A stretch of 30,287 nt of DNA from a virus. The notes below the pieces were generated by a model. It was not told the DNA's origin. It did no database searches and worked only from the letters and a program-made list of their open reading frames with translations. The translations under genes and the position numbers were made by a program. This document shows, one piece after another, positions 1 to 6,806 of this stretch; position 1 is the first letter of the stretch, and each line of letters begins with the position of its first letter. The stretch is taken from positions 1 to 30,287 of IMG/VR virus record IMGVR_UViG_3300025301_000071, one strand, 5' to 3'.

Positions 1-2
1 CA

Positions 3-473
3 ACGAAGCCCGCAGCGCGTAAGCGTGCCGAGGGCAACCCGGGCAAGCGCGCGATCCCCGAGAATAGGCCGCGCCCCGACGCCGGCGAGATGCCGACGGC
101 CCCGACGTGGCTAGACAAAGAAGCCCGGGCCGAGTGGAAGCGCGTTACGGCCGTAATCTCGAAGTTTCCCGGGTGGCTGGGGCGCATCGACCGCGCTTTA
201 CTCGCCGACACTTGCGCAACGTGGGCCGATATAGTCGCGTTGCGCAAGATCCTCAAGGGCGACGGCTACATCATAACCACGGCGCAGGGCAACAAGATCC
301 AGCACCCGGCGGCCGGCGCGCTACATACGAAGGAAAAGATCCACATTCGGCAGCTTTCCGAAATGGGGCTCACCCCGACGAGCCGCGAAAAGGTCGGGCT
401 ATCCGAGAAAAAAGACGACCTCGACGAATTCACCACGTACGTTAGCCAAAAAGGTAAGGCTTTGGGCCGATGA
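3..473 (+). CDS. terS: Terminase small subunit, P27 family (5' end outside window)
   Basis: The frame is open from the first bases, so the true start lies left of the window. The first in-window residues include GNPGKR followed by a proline-rich stretch, the N-terminal signature of P27-type small terminases. An internal ATG at 90 would remove this signature and is unlikely to be the start. The C-terminal part has the family motif GLTPTSREKVGL. The protein recognises the packaging site and recruits the large subunit during DNA packaging. The stop overlaps the next start by 4 bp (ATGA), and TerL follows about 0.6 kb downstream, which fits the role. Confidence is high for the family; the specific packaging site is not visible. 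Confidence 0.88.
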   Translation, partial: TKPAARKRAEGNPGKRAIPENRPRPDAGEMPTAPTWLDKEARAEWKRVTAVISKFPGWLGRIDRALLADTCATWADIVALRKILKGDGYIITTAQGNKIQHPAAGALHTKEKIHIRQLSEMGLTPTSREKVGLSEKKDDLDEFTTYVSQKGKALGR

Positions 474-709
474 AAGATCCAAGCTACCGACCGAGCCGCC
501 GCGAGCGCAAGGCCGATCACGTCAAGAATTACGGGTGCGCATGCGGCGAGAAATTCCGCGGCAATCTTGAGGGGGTACTAAAAGCCGGCTGGGGCCTGTA
601 CGCCTTCACCGAAAAATGCCGCTTGTGCGAGATGCGGCACCAGCGCGCGAAGTTCGACAAGGCGATCGCGAAGGAAGAGCGCCGGCGGAGTAAAGCCACC
701 AATGGATGA
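470..709 (+). CDS. Small Cys-rich protein, possible zinc-binding
   Basis: Seventy-nine residues, starting at an ATG that overlaps the terS stop by 4 bp, which supports translational coupling. A CACG motif near residue 23 and a CRLC motif near residue 50 form two cysteine pairs of the kind that bind zinc. The C-terminus is basic and helical (KFDKAIAKEERRRSK). I do not recognise the family. Its place between the two terminase genes resembles that of small HNH or zinc proteins that assist packaging in other phages, but no HNH motif is visible. Function unknown. Confidence 0.65.
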   Translation: MKDPSYRPSRRERKADHVKNYGCACGEKFRGNLEGVLKAGWGLYAFTEKCRLCEMRHQRAKFDKAIAKEERRRSKATNG

Positions 710-842
710 GCCAACCGAGATCCGCACCTTTGACGACGACCCCGACGGGCAACGCTGGGGGTTATTTGAGGGCGTTTGGTGCCCGATGGATATAACAACG
801 AACTGGGCGCCGCCGAGCGCAGAGGATCAACCCCATGGCTAA
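702..842 (+). CDS. Small acidic hypothetical protein
   Basis: A 46-residue reading frame starting at the ATG at 702, overlapping the end of the preceding gene by 8 bp and the start of the next by 8 bp. It begins MDEPTEIRTFDDDPDG and is acidic with four tryptophans or so in its second half. Overlap on both sides and absence of any other frame here suggest it is real, but its shortness leaves doubt. No recognisable domain. Confidence 0.45.
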   Translation: MDEPTEIRTFDDDPDGQRWGLFEGVWCPMDITTNWAPPSAEDQPHG

Positions 843-1053
843 GCGCATCATAGAGCTAGAGATCAACGGCCAGGTTATTGAGTGCTCAAGGCTGATCCTA
901 CACTACCCACCAGCAACAGATCGCGAGGCGTGGGGGGGAAGAGAACACCCGCGGCCCCTACGCGGCACATTTCACCCGATTAATCCGTCGATCGGGCTGA
1001 TTAACTTTAATATTCCGGCGAAGCCCACAAAGGATCAAGCCCTTGGCGACTGA
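835..1053 (+). CDS. Small hypothetical protein between terminase genes
   Basis: Seventy-two residues from an ATG at 835, with AGAGG about 9 bp upstream as a possible ribosome site. It starts with a beta-rich segment (KRIIELEINGQVIE) and ends 11 bp inside the TerL gene. No family recognised. It fills the only gap between the preceding short genes and TerL, so it is probably translated. The proline-rich middle and lack of motifs prevent any functional statement. Confidence 0.5.
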   Translation: MAKRIIELEINGQVIECSRLILHYPPATDREAWGGREHPRPLRGTFHPINPSIGLINFNIPAKPTKDQALGD

Positions 1054-2746
1054 GATCGACACCTGGCGCGGCCGGCTCGACGACGACCGCAAGCGGGCCT
1101 ATGATGCGATGGAAAAGCGCGCCGCGGCCGAGGGCTGGACCGAACGAATCCAGGGCTTTAACGACGTACTCGCCATGGCGCACGGGTGCCACTTCGACGC
1201 GGGGCTCGCCGAGCACGTCGCCGAGTTTTTCCCCCGCTTTCTTCGGCACAGTAAAGACCCCTTCGCCGGGCAGCCCTTCGAGCTTCAAGGCTGGCAGCGC
1301 GAGCGGGTGATCGCGCCCGTCTTCGGGTGGCAACGCCCGAACGGTACGCGGCGCTTTAGGGTGGCATACCTTGAGATCCCCAAAAAGCAGGGCAAGACGA
1401 CACTAGCCGCGGGGCTTGGCGTGTATATGCTCGCGGCCGACGGGGAAAACGGCGCCGAGGTGTACCCGGGGGCGATAAACCGCGAGCAAGCGGGCATGTG
1501 TTTCGAGGATGCGGCGCGTATGGTCGAGGCCAGCCCTATACTACGTGAGCGCATCCAGGTGATCCGCAGCACCAAAACGCTCAACTATTCCGCCGCTAAC
1601 GGCCGATTCAAGGCGCTGAGCGCCGACGTAGCGAGCCATGAGGGGCTAAACGTAAGCTGCGCGATCCTCGACGAGCTACACGCGCACAAGAATCGGCGGC
1701 TTTGGGATACGCTGCGGTATGGCGGATCGGCGCGCAGCCAGCCGCTTTTTATTGTGATCACGACGGCCGGCGACTACGACCCGACTAGCATAGGCTGGGA
1801 AACACACGAATACGCCGAGAACGTGATCGCCGGCACGTACGAGGATTGGCAATTCTACGCGCTGATCTACGCGGCCAGTAAGGATGCCGACTGGGCGGAC
1901 CCGGCGACATGGTACAACGCGAATCCGAGCCTCGGGATCACGGTGCCCGAGGAAGATATGCAAGCTATGTGCGATGAGGCGCTAAATTCACCCGACAAGC
2001 AGAGCAGCTTCAAGCGGTATAGGCTCAATATATGGGTTCAAACCAAAGACGGCTTTATTGATATGGACGCCTGGAACGCCTCGGGCGAAGCCTTCGACCT
2101 CGAAGACCTCGCCGATCGCCCGTGCTATGGCGGCTTGGACTTGTCCAGCAAAGAGGATCTAAGCGCCTTCGCGCTCGCTTTCCCCCCGACGCCTGACGAT
2201 CAGGTGTTTCGGCTTTTACAGTGGCTATGGGTGCCCGAAGACAGCCTCGCGGAGCGGGCAAAGCGCAACGGGCAACCGTACATCCAATGGGTTAACGATC
2301 GGCATATATTGACGACGCCCGGCGCGCGTATCGACTACAGAGCGATCCGCCAGCATATCGAAGAGATCGCCGGCGGCGTCAAGCTGCGCGAGCTACACTA
2401 TGATCCGAAGTTTGCCGCGGAGATAATAGCCGACCTTGAAGCCGCGGGCGTGCCCATGGTCGAGCACGCGCAGACGTGCAAGGCAATGAATCCCGGCATG
2501 CAAGCCTTGAACCTCAACGCCAAGCGGGGCGAGCTCAAGCACAACGCAAACCCGGCGATGTCTTGGCAAATGGGCAACGTGATCGCGAAATACGACACGG
2601 ACGGCGCCGCCAGGCCCGACAAAAGCAACCGAAAAAAGAAAATCGACGGCCCGGTCGCGGCCTTTATGGCGTTGGGGCGCGCGGTATCGATCAACGCCTC
2701 GGCGGGCGTGAGCAAGTACGAAACGGAAGATCTAAGGTTTGTATAA
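1043..2746 (+). CDS. terL: Terminase large subunit, HK97/P27-partner type
   Basis: The packaging motor ATPase and nuclease, 567 residues, full length for the family. The TTG start at 1043 has AAAGGA 8 bp upstream. A Walker A-like motif (IPKKQGKTT, about 112-120) uses the variant P-loop typical of large terminases. Walker B is AILDE (about 207-211), followed by a coupling motif VITTAG near 238. The nuclease domain begins with GLDLSSKEDLSAF (first metal-binding Asp near 366), and a late acidic residue sits in KKIDGPVAAFMA near the C-terminus. It cuts concatemers and pumps DNA through the portal encoded 2 kb downstream. The separation from the portal gene by an unrelated cassette (2747-4659) is unusual. 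Confidence 0.95.
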   Translation: MATEIDTWRGRLDDDRKRAYDAMEKRAAAEGWTERIQGFNDVLAMAHGCHFDAGLAEHVAEFFPRFLRHSKDPFAGQPFELQGWQRERVIAPVFGWQRPNGTRRFRVAYLEIPKKQGKTTLAAGLGVYMLAADGENGAEVYPGAINREQAGMCFEDAARMVEASPILRERIQVIRSTKTLNYSAANGRFKALSADVASHEGLNVSCAILDELHAHKNRRLWDTLRYGGSARSQPLFIVITTAGDYDPTSIGWETHEYAENVIAGTYEDWQFYALIYAASKDADWADPATWYNANPSLGITVPEEDMQAMCDEALNSPDKQSSFKRYRLNIWVQTKDGFIDMDAWNASGEAFDLEDLADRPCYGGLDLSSKEDLSAFALAFPPTPDDQVFRLLQWLWVPEDSLAERAKRNGQPYIQWVNDRHILTTPGARIDYRAIRQHIEEIAGGVKLRELHYDPKFAAEIIADLEAAGVPMVEHAQTCKAMNPGMQALNLNAKRGELKHNANPAMSWQMGNVIAKYDTDGAARPDKSNRKKKIDGPVAAFMALGRAVSINASAGVSKYETEDLRFV

Positions 2747-2760
2747 GTTTTTAGTGTCAC

Positions 2761-2830
2761 GGATCGGCGCAGCACGGCGCGGTTGCTCAGGACGCGGATC
2801 GGCAGGTCGTGGCGAGGCAAGGCAAGGTAA
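2761..2830 (+). repeat. Cryptic pentanucleotide-periodic array 1
   Basis: Fourteen contiguous 5-nt units can be read without any gap, from GGATC, GGCGC, AGCAC to GGCGA, GGCAA, GGCAA, GGTAA. Position 1 is G in 12 of 14 units and position 3 is C in 10 of 14, while the other positions vary. The array starts 14 bp after the TerL stop and ends 30 bp before the ATG at 2861. An A-rich leader with GGAGG follows it. It is non-coding. Confidence 0.8.
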
Positions 2831-2860
2831 CAACGTAAGGCAACAACGGAGGAAAAGAGA

Positions 2861-3457
2861 ATGACAACAGCAGCAGAATCAACGAAAATGTTACAGGCAA
2901 CAGTAAGGCTCAAGAGTGCATCGCCGTATTCGCAAGGCAAGCACTACGACAAAGTAATGGTCCCGCTTGACCCCGAGAACGAGAGCGCGGGGGACTACGA
3001 AAAAAGAACATGGAGGAATCGGCTACACGTCACACCCGACGGATTTGTATTTATTCCCCAGCAGTCACTACACAAGTCTGCTATTGCCGCGGCAAAGTAT
3101 ACCGGCGACACGATACCGGGAAAAGGAAAAAAGACGTGGACCGCTAAATTGCAGTCTGGGCTTATGTGTATGGAACCTATTGTGCTACCTGTTCGCGCTG
3201 ATGATGTTGATGGAGAATGGCTATTTGTCCCCAGCGACGGCAAGCCCGGCGGATCTCGCCGCGTATCCAAGTGCTTTGGATATATTCCCGAGTGGTCAGG
3301 GGATCTCAATTTGACGATCCTTGACACGATTATCACAGAGGAGATCTTGTTTAGATACTTTGAACGCGCCGGGCGCTTTATCGGGATAGGGCGGTTTAGG
3401 CCGGAGCGTGGCGGATTTTATGGACGATTCACAGTTGAAAGCGTCAAGATTTTTTAA
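2861..3457 (+). CDS. Cassette protein A, unrecognised; faint RAMP-like features
   Basis: A 198-residue protein with a strong upstream GGAGGAAAAG. I cannot assign it to a named family. An N-terminal strand (LQATVRLKSASPYSQGKHYD) is followed by FVFIPQQSLHKSAIAAAKYTG (about 64-84). The glycine-rich C-terminus GIGRFRPERGGFYGRF is near 174-189. This order (first strand, an IP-x-x-SL helix, terminal G-rich loop and strand) recalls the RAMP fold of Cas5/Cas7/Cas6 proteins, which bind RNA. That is an inference from motif layout only. Codon use is AT-richer than in the flanking packaging and head genes. It is preceded by array 1 and followed 1 bp later by array 2, suggesting a mobile accessory cassette. 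Confidence 0.75.
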   Translation: MTTAAESTKMLQATVRLKSASPYSQGKHYDKVMVPLDPENESAGDYEKRTWRNRLHVTPDGFVFIPQQSLHKSAIAAAKYTGDTIPGKGKKTWTAKLQSGLMCMEPIVLPVRADDVDGEWLFVPSDGKPGGSRRVSKCFGYIPEWSGDLNLTILDTIITEEILFRYFERAGRFIGIGRFRPERGGFYGRFTVESVKIF

Positions 3458-3458
3458 C

Positions 3459-3533
3459 GGCGTGGCCGAGCTGAGTAAGGCGTCGCCGCGCAAGGCGAGA
3501 TAGGGCGGGATAAGGCAGGCAAGGCCAGGAAAC
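3459..3533 (+). repeat. Cryptic pentanucleotide-periodic array 2
   Basis: Fifteen contiguous 5-nt units in register, beginning GGCGT, GGCCG, AGCTG, AGTAA and ending GGCAG, GCAAG, GCCAG, GAAAC. Position 1 is G in 11 of 15 units and position 3 is C in 10 of 15. The array begins 1 bp after the stop of the preceding gene and ends 17 bp before the ATG at 3551. The spacer contains AGAAAGGA as ribosome site. Stops in the sequence argue against coding. Confidence 0.78.
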
Positions 3534-3550
3534 AACAGAAAGGATTAACA

Positions 3551-4069
3551 ATGAGCGAAGAACAGGTACAACAATTCAAAGTGCAGCCCAATTATAGTGT
3601 TGAGTCGTCACTACTCATCGCAAAATTGAACAAAGGCGAGATCGGCGACATCCTGACCGATGAGGAGCTCACAGAAATAGCGCGCATTCCGTGCAATGTA
3701 GGCGGCAAGGGCTATGGATACCTACAGACCGCGATCCGGTATTGCGAGCGACAACCGCCCGGGGAGCGGCGAGTGTGGAAGCGAGTCAAGGGGAATAACA
3801 TGATTAAATGCCTTGATTCCGATGAAATTATCAACCACGCGACAGGGGGGATGCGAGGTATACATCGTAGAGGCAAGCGAATAGCTAGGCAAGTTACCGC
3901 GATCGATCTGCCAACGCTGGAAAATGGGAAGAAAAGCGAAGCGCTTGCGTTGATTTCGCAGGCGGCGACGTTGGCCTCGTTTGCCCACGGCCGCACAACC
4001 AAGATGTTACGTGATAAGAATGTGAAAAAGAAAATTGACATGAAATTACTAGTTGATGCGATGAAATAG
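3551..4069 (+). CDS. Cassette protein B, unrecognised, basic and helical
   Basis: A 172-residue protein with AAAGGA 7 bp before the ATG. No family recognised. The middle part is strongly basic (RRVWKRVKG near 75; GIHRRGKRIARQV near 103-115), and the C-terminal third looks alpha-helical (SEALALISQAATLASFAHG), so a nucleic-acid-binding helical protein is plausible but unproven. Base composition is AT-richer than the structural genes on either side, matching protein A. It lies between arrays 2 and 3, so both proteins share the same type of leader. It may be co-inherited with protein A. Confidence 0.75.
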   Translation: MSEEQVQQFKVQPNYSVESSLLIAKLNKGEIGDILTDEELTEIARIPCNVGGKGYGYLQTAIRYCERQPPGERRVWKRVKGNNMIKCLDSDEIINHATGGMRGIHRRGKRIARQVTAIDLPTLENGKKSEALALISQAATLASFAHGRTTKMLRDKNVKKKIDMKLLVDAMK

Positions 4070-4078
4070 ACTTTAATA

Positions 4079-4188
4079 GGCGCGGCAAGACACGACTTAG
4101 CTTGTCGGGGCCGGGCACGGCGAGGAATGAATCGGCAAGTAGAGGCAAATCAAGACAGGGCATAGCGTCGCTAGGCAAGGCAAGTGAA
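4079..4188 (+). repeat. Cryptic pentanucleotide-periodic array 3 (longest)
   Basis: Twenty-two contiguous 5-nt units in one register. Exact GGCAA occurs five times, among degenerate versions such as GACAC, GTCGG, GGCGA, ATCAA and CGCTA. Position 1 is G in 18 of 22 units and position 3 is C in 18 of 22. The array starts 9 bp after the stop at 4069 and ends 26 bp before the ATG at 4215. The intervening A-rich stretch contains GAAAGGG. Confidence 0.85.
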
Positions 4189-4214
4189 CACAAAGAAACA
4201 GAAAGGGCACAACG

Positions 4215-4472
4215 ATGCGTAGTAAGCTCAAACCGTACCCGCAAGACGGCGATCTCCGCCGGCGTCGGGCTTTCCTATGGTGGCCGAAGGCGATCGGCCG
4301 TGATCGGCGTTGGCTAGAGTGGGCCGAGTGGGCCGAGGTGCGCTATGTGCCGCGGCTCATCTCGCCCTATGGCCCGCTTCCCGAGTGGCGCGCCGTAGCG
4401 TGGATCGACGAGACCCGATCGCGGCGCTTTGTGCCGCAAGAGTACAACCCGCGGAGTGAGCACCATGGATGA
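4215..4472 (+). CDS. Small Trp- and Arg-rich hypothetical protein
   Basis: Eighty-five residues from an ATG with GAAAGGG upstream. It is rich in tryptophan and arginine (FLWWPKAIGRDRRWLEWAEW near 21-40). No family recognised. It is preceded by array 3, like the two cassette genes, but its GC-rich codon use matches the phage backbone. It may therefore be the resident gene that followed TerL before the cassette entered. The stop overlaps the next gene by 8 bp. Confidence 0.6.
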   Translation: MRSKLKPYPQDGDLRRRRAFLWWPKAIGRDRRWLEWAEWAEVRYVPRLISPYGPLPEWRAVAWIDETRSRRFVPQEYNPRSEHHG

Positions 4473-4659
4473 TGCCGAGCGCAGAGCCGTCGATTATATA
4501 CCACCTGGCCGCACGGGTGGCGCTGTATGCCCGAAGTGCGCAGCCGTATGCGTCAAGGTCGAGCAAACCGTAGTGAGAACGCGCACGGCCGTTGTGCGCT
4601 GGCACCGATGCGCGTGCGGCCTTCGCTTTAAGAGCGTGGAAAAAGTACCAGCGCCCTAG
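4465..4659 (+). CDS. Zinc-ribbon protein (NrdR/Ogr-like ribbon)
   Basis: Sixty-four residues from the ATG at 4465, chosen because GGAG lies 9 bp upstream; an upstream TTG at 4429 in the same frame is less likely. The protein has CPKC near residue 21, then a beta-rich stretch with TRTAVVRWHRC, and CACGLRFKSVE. This matches the four-cysteine zinc ribbon seen at the N-terminus of NrdR and in phage Ogr/Delta-type activators. It could bind DNA and regulate late transcription from its place just upstream of the head operon, but it lacks an ATP-cone and is short. Zinc ribbon is clear; the role is inference. Confidence 0.65.
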   Translation: MDDAERRAVDYIPPGRTGGAVCPKCAAVCVKVEQTVVRTRTAVVRWHRCACGLRFKSVEKVPAP

Positions 4660-4698
4660 TACTAGCCGCGTGGTATCGAGACTCTTGACAGCCGCGCG

Positions 4699-4714
4699 GA
4701 TCTTTATAAAGATC
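4699..4714. promoter_or_regulatory. Perfect 16-bp palindrome upstream of portal gene
   Basis: GATCTTTATAAAGATC is a perfect inverted repeat in the 92-bp gap between the zinc-ribbon gene and the portal. A TTGACA lies at 4685-4690, but no -10 hexamer sits at proper spacing (TATAAA begins only 14 bp on). It could be an operator overlapping a late promoter, or a short hairpin. The role is uncertain. Confidence 0.4.
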
Positions 4715-4751
4715 AGCCTGAAACTAGAGCCAGCACTATAGGGCTTACACT

Positions 4752-6794
4752 TTGGGCTTATTGGATTTATTCAGACGGCGCCGACCACAGGCGCGCGCGC
4801 ACCCGTCGAACCTCAACGATCCCGATCTGATCGCGATGCTGGGCGGCGGCATGGATACGGCCGCGGGGATCGCAATGAACGAAACCGCCGCGCTGAGCAA
4901 CGCCGGCGTATGGGCCGCGGTGAAGACCAACGCCGAAACCGGGGCGATGCTCCCTAAACACGTCTTTAGGCGTACCGCGGGCGGCGACAAGGTGCGCGAC
5001 TTCGGCCACTCTTTGCAGCGCGTGATCCACGTACAGGCCAACCCTATACAGAGCGCCTATGAGATGTGGTCGGTATTTTTCGCCAATTTACAGCTAAGGG
5101 GTAGCGCATACGCGCAGATCATACGCAACGCCGGGGGCGATGTCTCCGAGCTCTGGCCGATCCCGGCTGATAAGGTGGCAGCGACGCGCCAGGGCGATCG
5201 CCTGAGCTTCACCGTACGCACCAAGGGCGGCGCCGAGGTGCCCGTCGAACAAGGCAACATGCTCTACATCCACGGCTTTCGATTTCAGGGCGAGCGCGGG
5301 ATCAACCCGATCCAAATAGGTAAAGACTCCCTCGCGCTTGGCGTGGCCATGGAAAAGTACGGATCGGGCTTCTTTGCGCGTGGCGGCCGGCTGAGCGGCA
5401 TACTTGAGATCGTTGGCGATCTCTCCGAAGAGCGGCAAGACGCGATCGCCAATCAATTCGATGACGCCTACGGCAGCGTAGAAAACGCCCACAAGACGCT
5501 AGTTGCCAAAGAGGGCACCAAGTACCACCAGATGAGCGCACCGCCCAACGAGGGCCAGCTATTAGAGGGGCGCACATTCCAGATCCAAGAGGCCGCGCGG
5601 CGCTTTTCGAGCACGCCTTCGCGATTGCAAGACCACAGCCGATCGACCTTTAAGAACGTGGAACAGCAGAATATAGAGTACGTGCAATACGGCCTACAGC
5701 CGATGATCTCGGCGGCCGAGGGCGCGATCAATACACAGCTTTTTACACGCGACGAGCAAGACGAGCTTTTTGTCGAGTTTAACGTCGACGCGCTACTCAG
5801 GGGCGACACCGCGACACGCTACGCGGCCTATGCCTCGGCGATCCAGCATGGTTGGATGAGCCGAAACGAAGTACGCGACCGCGAGAACCTTAACCCGATC
5901 GAGGGCGGCGACGAGCTCTTAATGCCGGTCAATATGACGCCGATCAGCGAAGGCGGCACGGCCCCGGCGCAGGATGGCGACGCCGACACACGCGCCCGGC
6001 GCACGCTAGGGCACGTACTCACACGCGCGGAGCGGGCCGACGTCGAGGGCACCATCGAGCCACGGCGCGCACTCCGCCGGCTCGGGCGCAAGACTATCGA
6101 AGACGCGGCGCGGCGGCTTGTACGCGCGGAGCTTCGGCAATTGCGGGCGCTTGTCAAAAAGCACATAGGGCGGCGCAGCGCGGCGGATCTACAGCTTGCG
6201 CTGGAAGAATTCTACGGCAACCGCGGCGAGTTACCGGAAATTATAGCCAAGACGCTCGGGCCAGTCTTCGAGGCGTACGCGCTAGAGGTGGCGGCGGCGG
6301 CGGCGGGCGAAGTCGGTGGCGCGGTGCCCGAGCTTGGCGAGTTTGTCGAAAAGTATGCCGAAGCCTACACAGCCCGGCACGCGGGATCGCACCTTGGGCA
6401 GCTTCTCGCGATCATGCGCGAGGAAAACCCCGAAGACCAAGCCGAGGCGATCGAGACGCGCCTCGCGGAGTGGGAGGCGGGCCGCAACGAGGGCGAGGGC
6501 ACGGAGGCGGCGGAGAAAATAGGCGATCGCGAAGCCGTCAAGCTCGGCGATGCTATTGCCGGCGTAGTCTTCGCGGCGGCTGGCGTGACTAGCTTTATCT
6601 GGATCGCGAATGCGGGCGCGTGCCCGATATGTAACGAGCTCGACGGGCGCGTCGTCGGGCGTGAGCAGGTATTCGTAGAAAGCGGCGACACCGTGACCCC
6701 CGAATCGGGCGACGCGGCACCCTTAACGACACGCACGAACGTGGCGCACCCGCCACTACATCAAGGCTGCGATTGCACACTCGCGGCGGCATAA
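4752..6794 (+). CDS. Portal protein fused to a MuF-like C-terminal domain
   Basis: A 680-residue protein starting at TTG 4752, giving MGLLDLFRR, a typical HK97-family portal N-terminus; a stop at 4725 excludes other starts far upstream. Residues up to about 410 form the portal, the dodecameric ring through which DNA enters and leaves the head. The remaining 270 residues are charged and helical. They end with CPICNELDGRVVG (about 624-636) and PLHQGCDC near the C-terminus. This Cys pair, LDG and terminal His/Cys pattern is that of the MuF/SPP1 gp7 minor head protein domain. In many phages this is a separate gene immediately downstream of the portal. The ribosome site is weak (TATAGGG). Confidence 0.9.
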   Translation: MGLLDLFRRRRPQARAHPSNLNDPDLIAMLGGGMDTAAGIAMNETAALSNAGVWAAVKTNAETGAMLPKHVFRRTAGGDKVRDFGHSLQRVIHVQANPIQSAYEMWSVFFANLQLRGSAYAQIIRNAGGDVSELWPIPADKVAATRQGDRLSFTVRTKGGAEVPVEQGNMLYIHGFRFQGERGINPIQIGKDSLALGVAMEKYGSGFFARGGRLSGILEIVGDLSEERQDAIANQFDDAYGSVENAHKTLVAKEGTKYHQMSAPPNEGQLLEGRTFQIQEAARRFSSTPSRLQDHSRSTFKNVEQQNIEYVQYGLQPMISAAEGAINTQLFTRDEQDELFVEFNVDALLRGDTATRYAAYASAIQHGWMSRNEVRDRENLNPIEGGDELLMPVNMTPISEGGTAPAQDGDADTRARRTLGHVLTRAERADVEGTIEPRRALRRLGRKTIEDAARRLVRAELRQLRALVKKHIGRRSAADLQLALEEFYGNRGELPEIIAKTLGPVFEAYALEVAAAAAGEVGGAVPELGEFVEKYAEAYTARHAGSHLGQLLAIMREENPEDQAEAIETRLAEWEAGRNEGEGTEAAEKIGDREAVKLGDAIAGVVFAAAGVTSFIWIANAGACPICNELDGRVVGREQVFVESGDTVTPESGDAAPLTTRTNVAHPPLHQGCDCTLAAA

Positions 6795-6806
6795 CGAGGT
6801 AGGAAC

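Noticed and set aside
2761-4188. CRISPR array
   Set aside because: No identical 24-40 bp repeats with unique spacers; the period is 5 nt and units are degenerate.
4685-4710. Sigma70 promoter TTGACA with TATAAA upstream of portal
   Set aside because: The spacing is only 14 bp, too short for a standard promoter; kept only as a palindrome.
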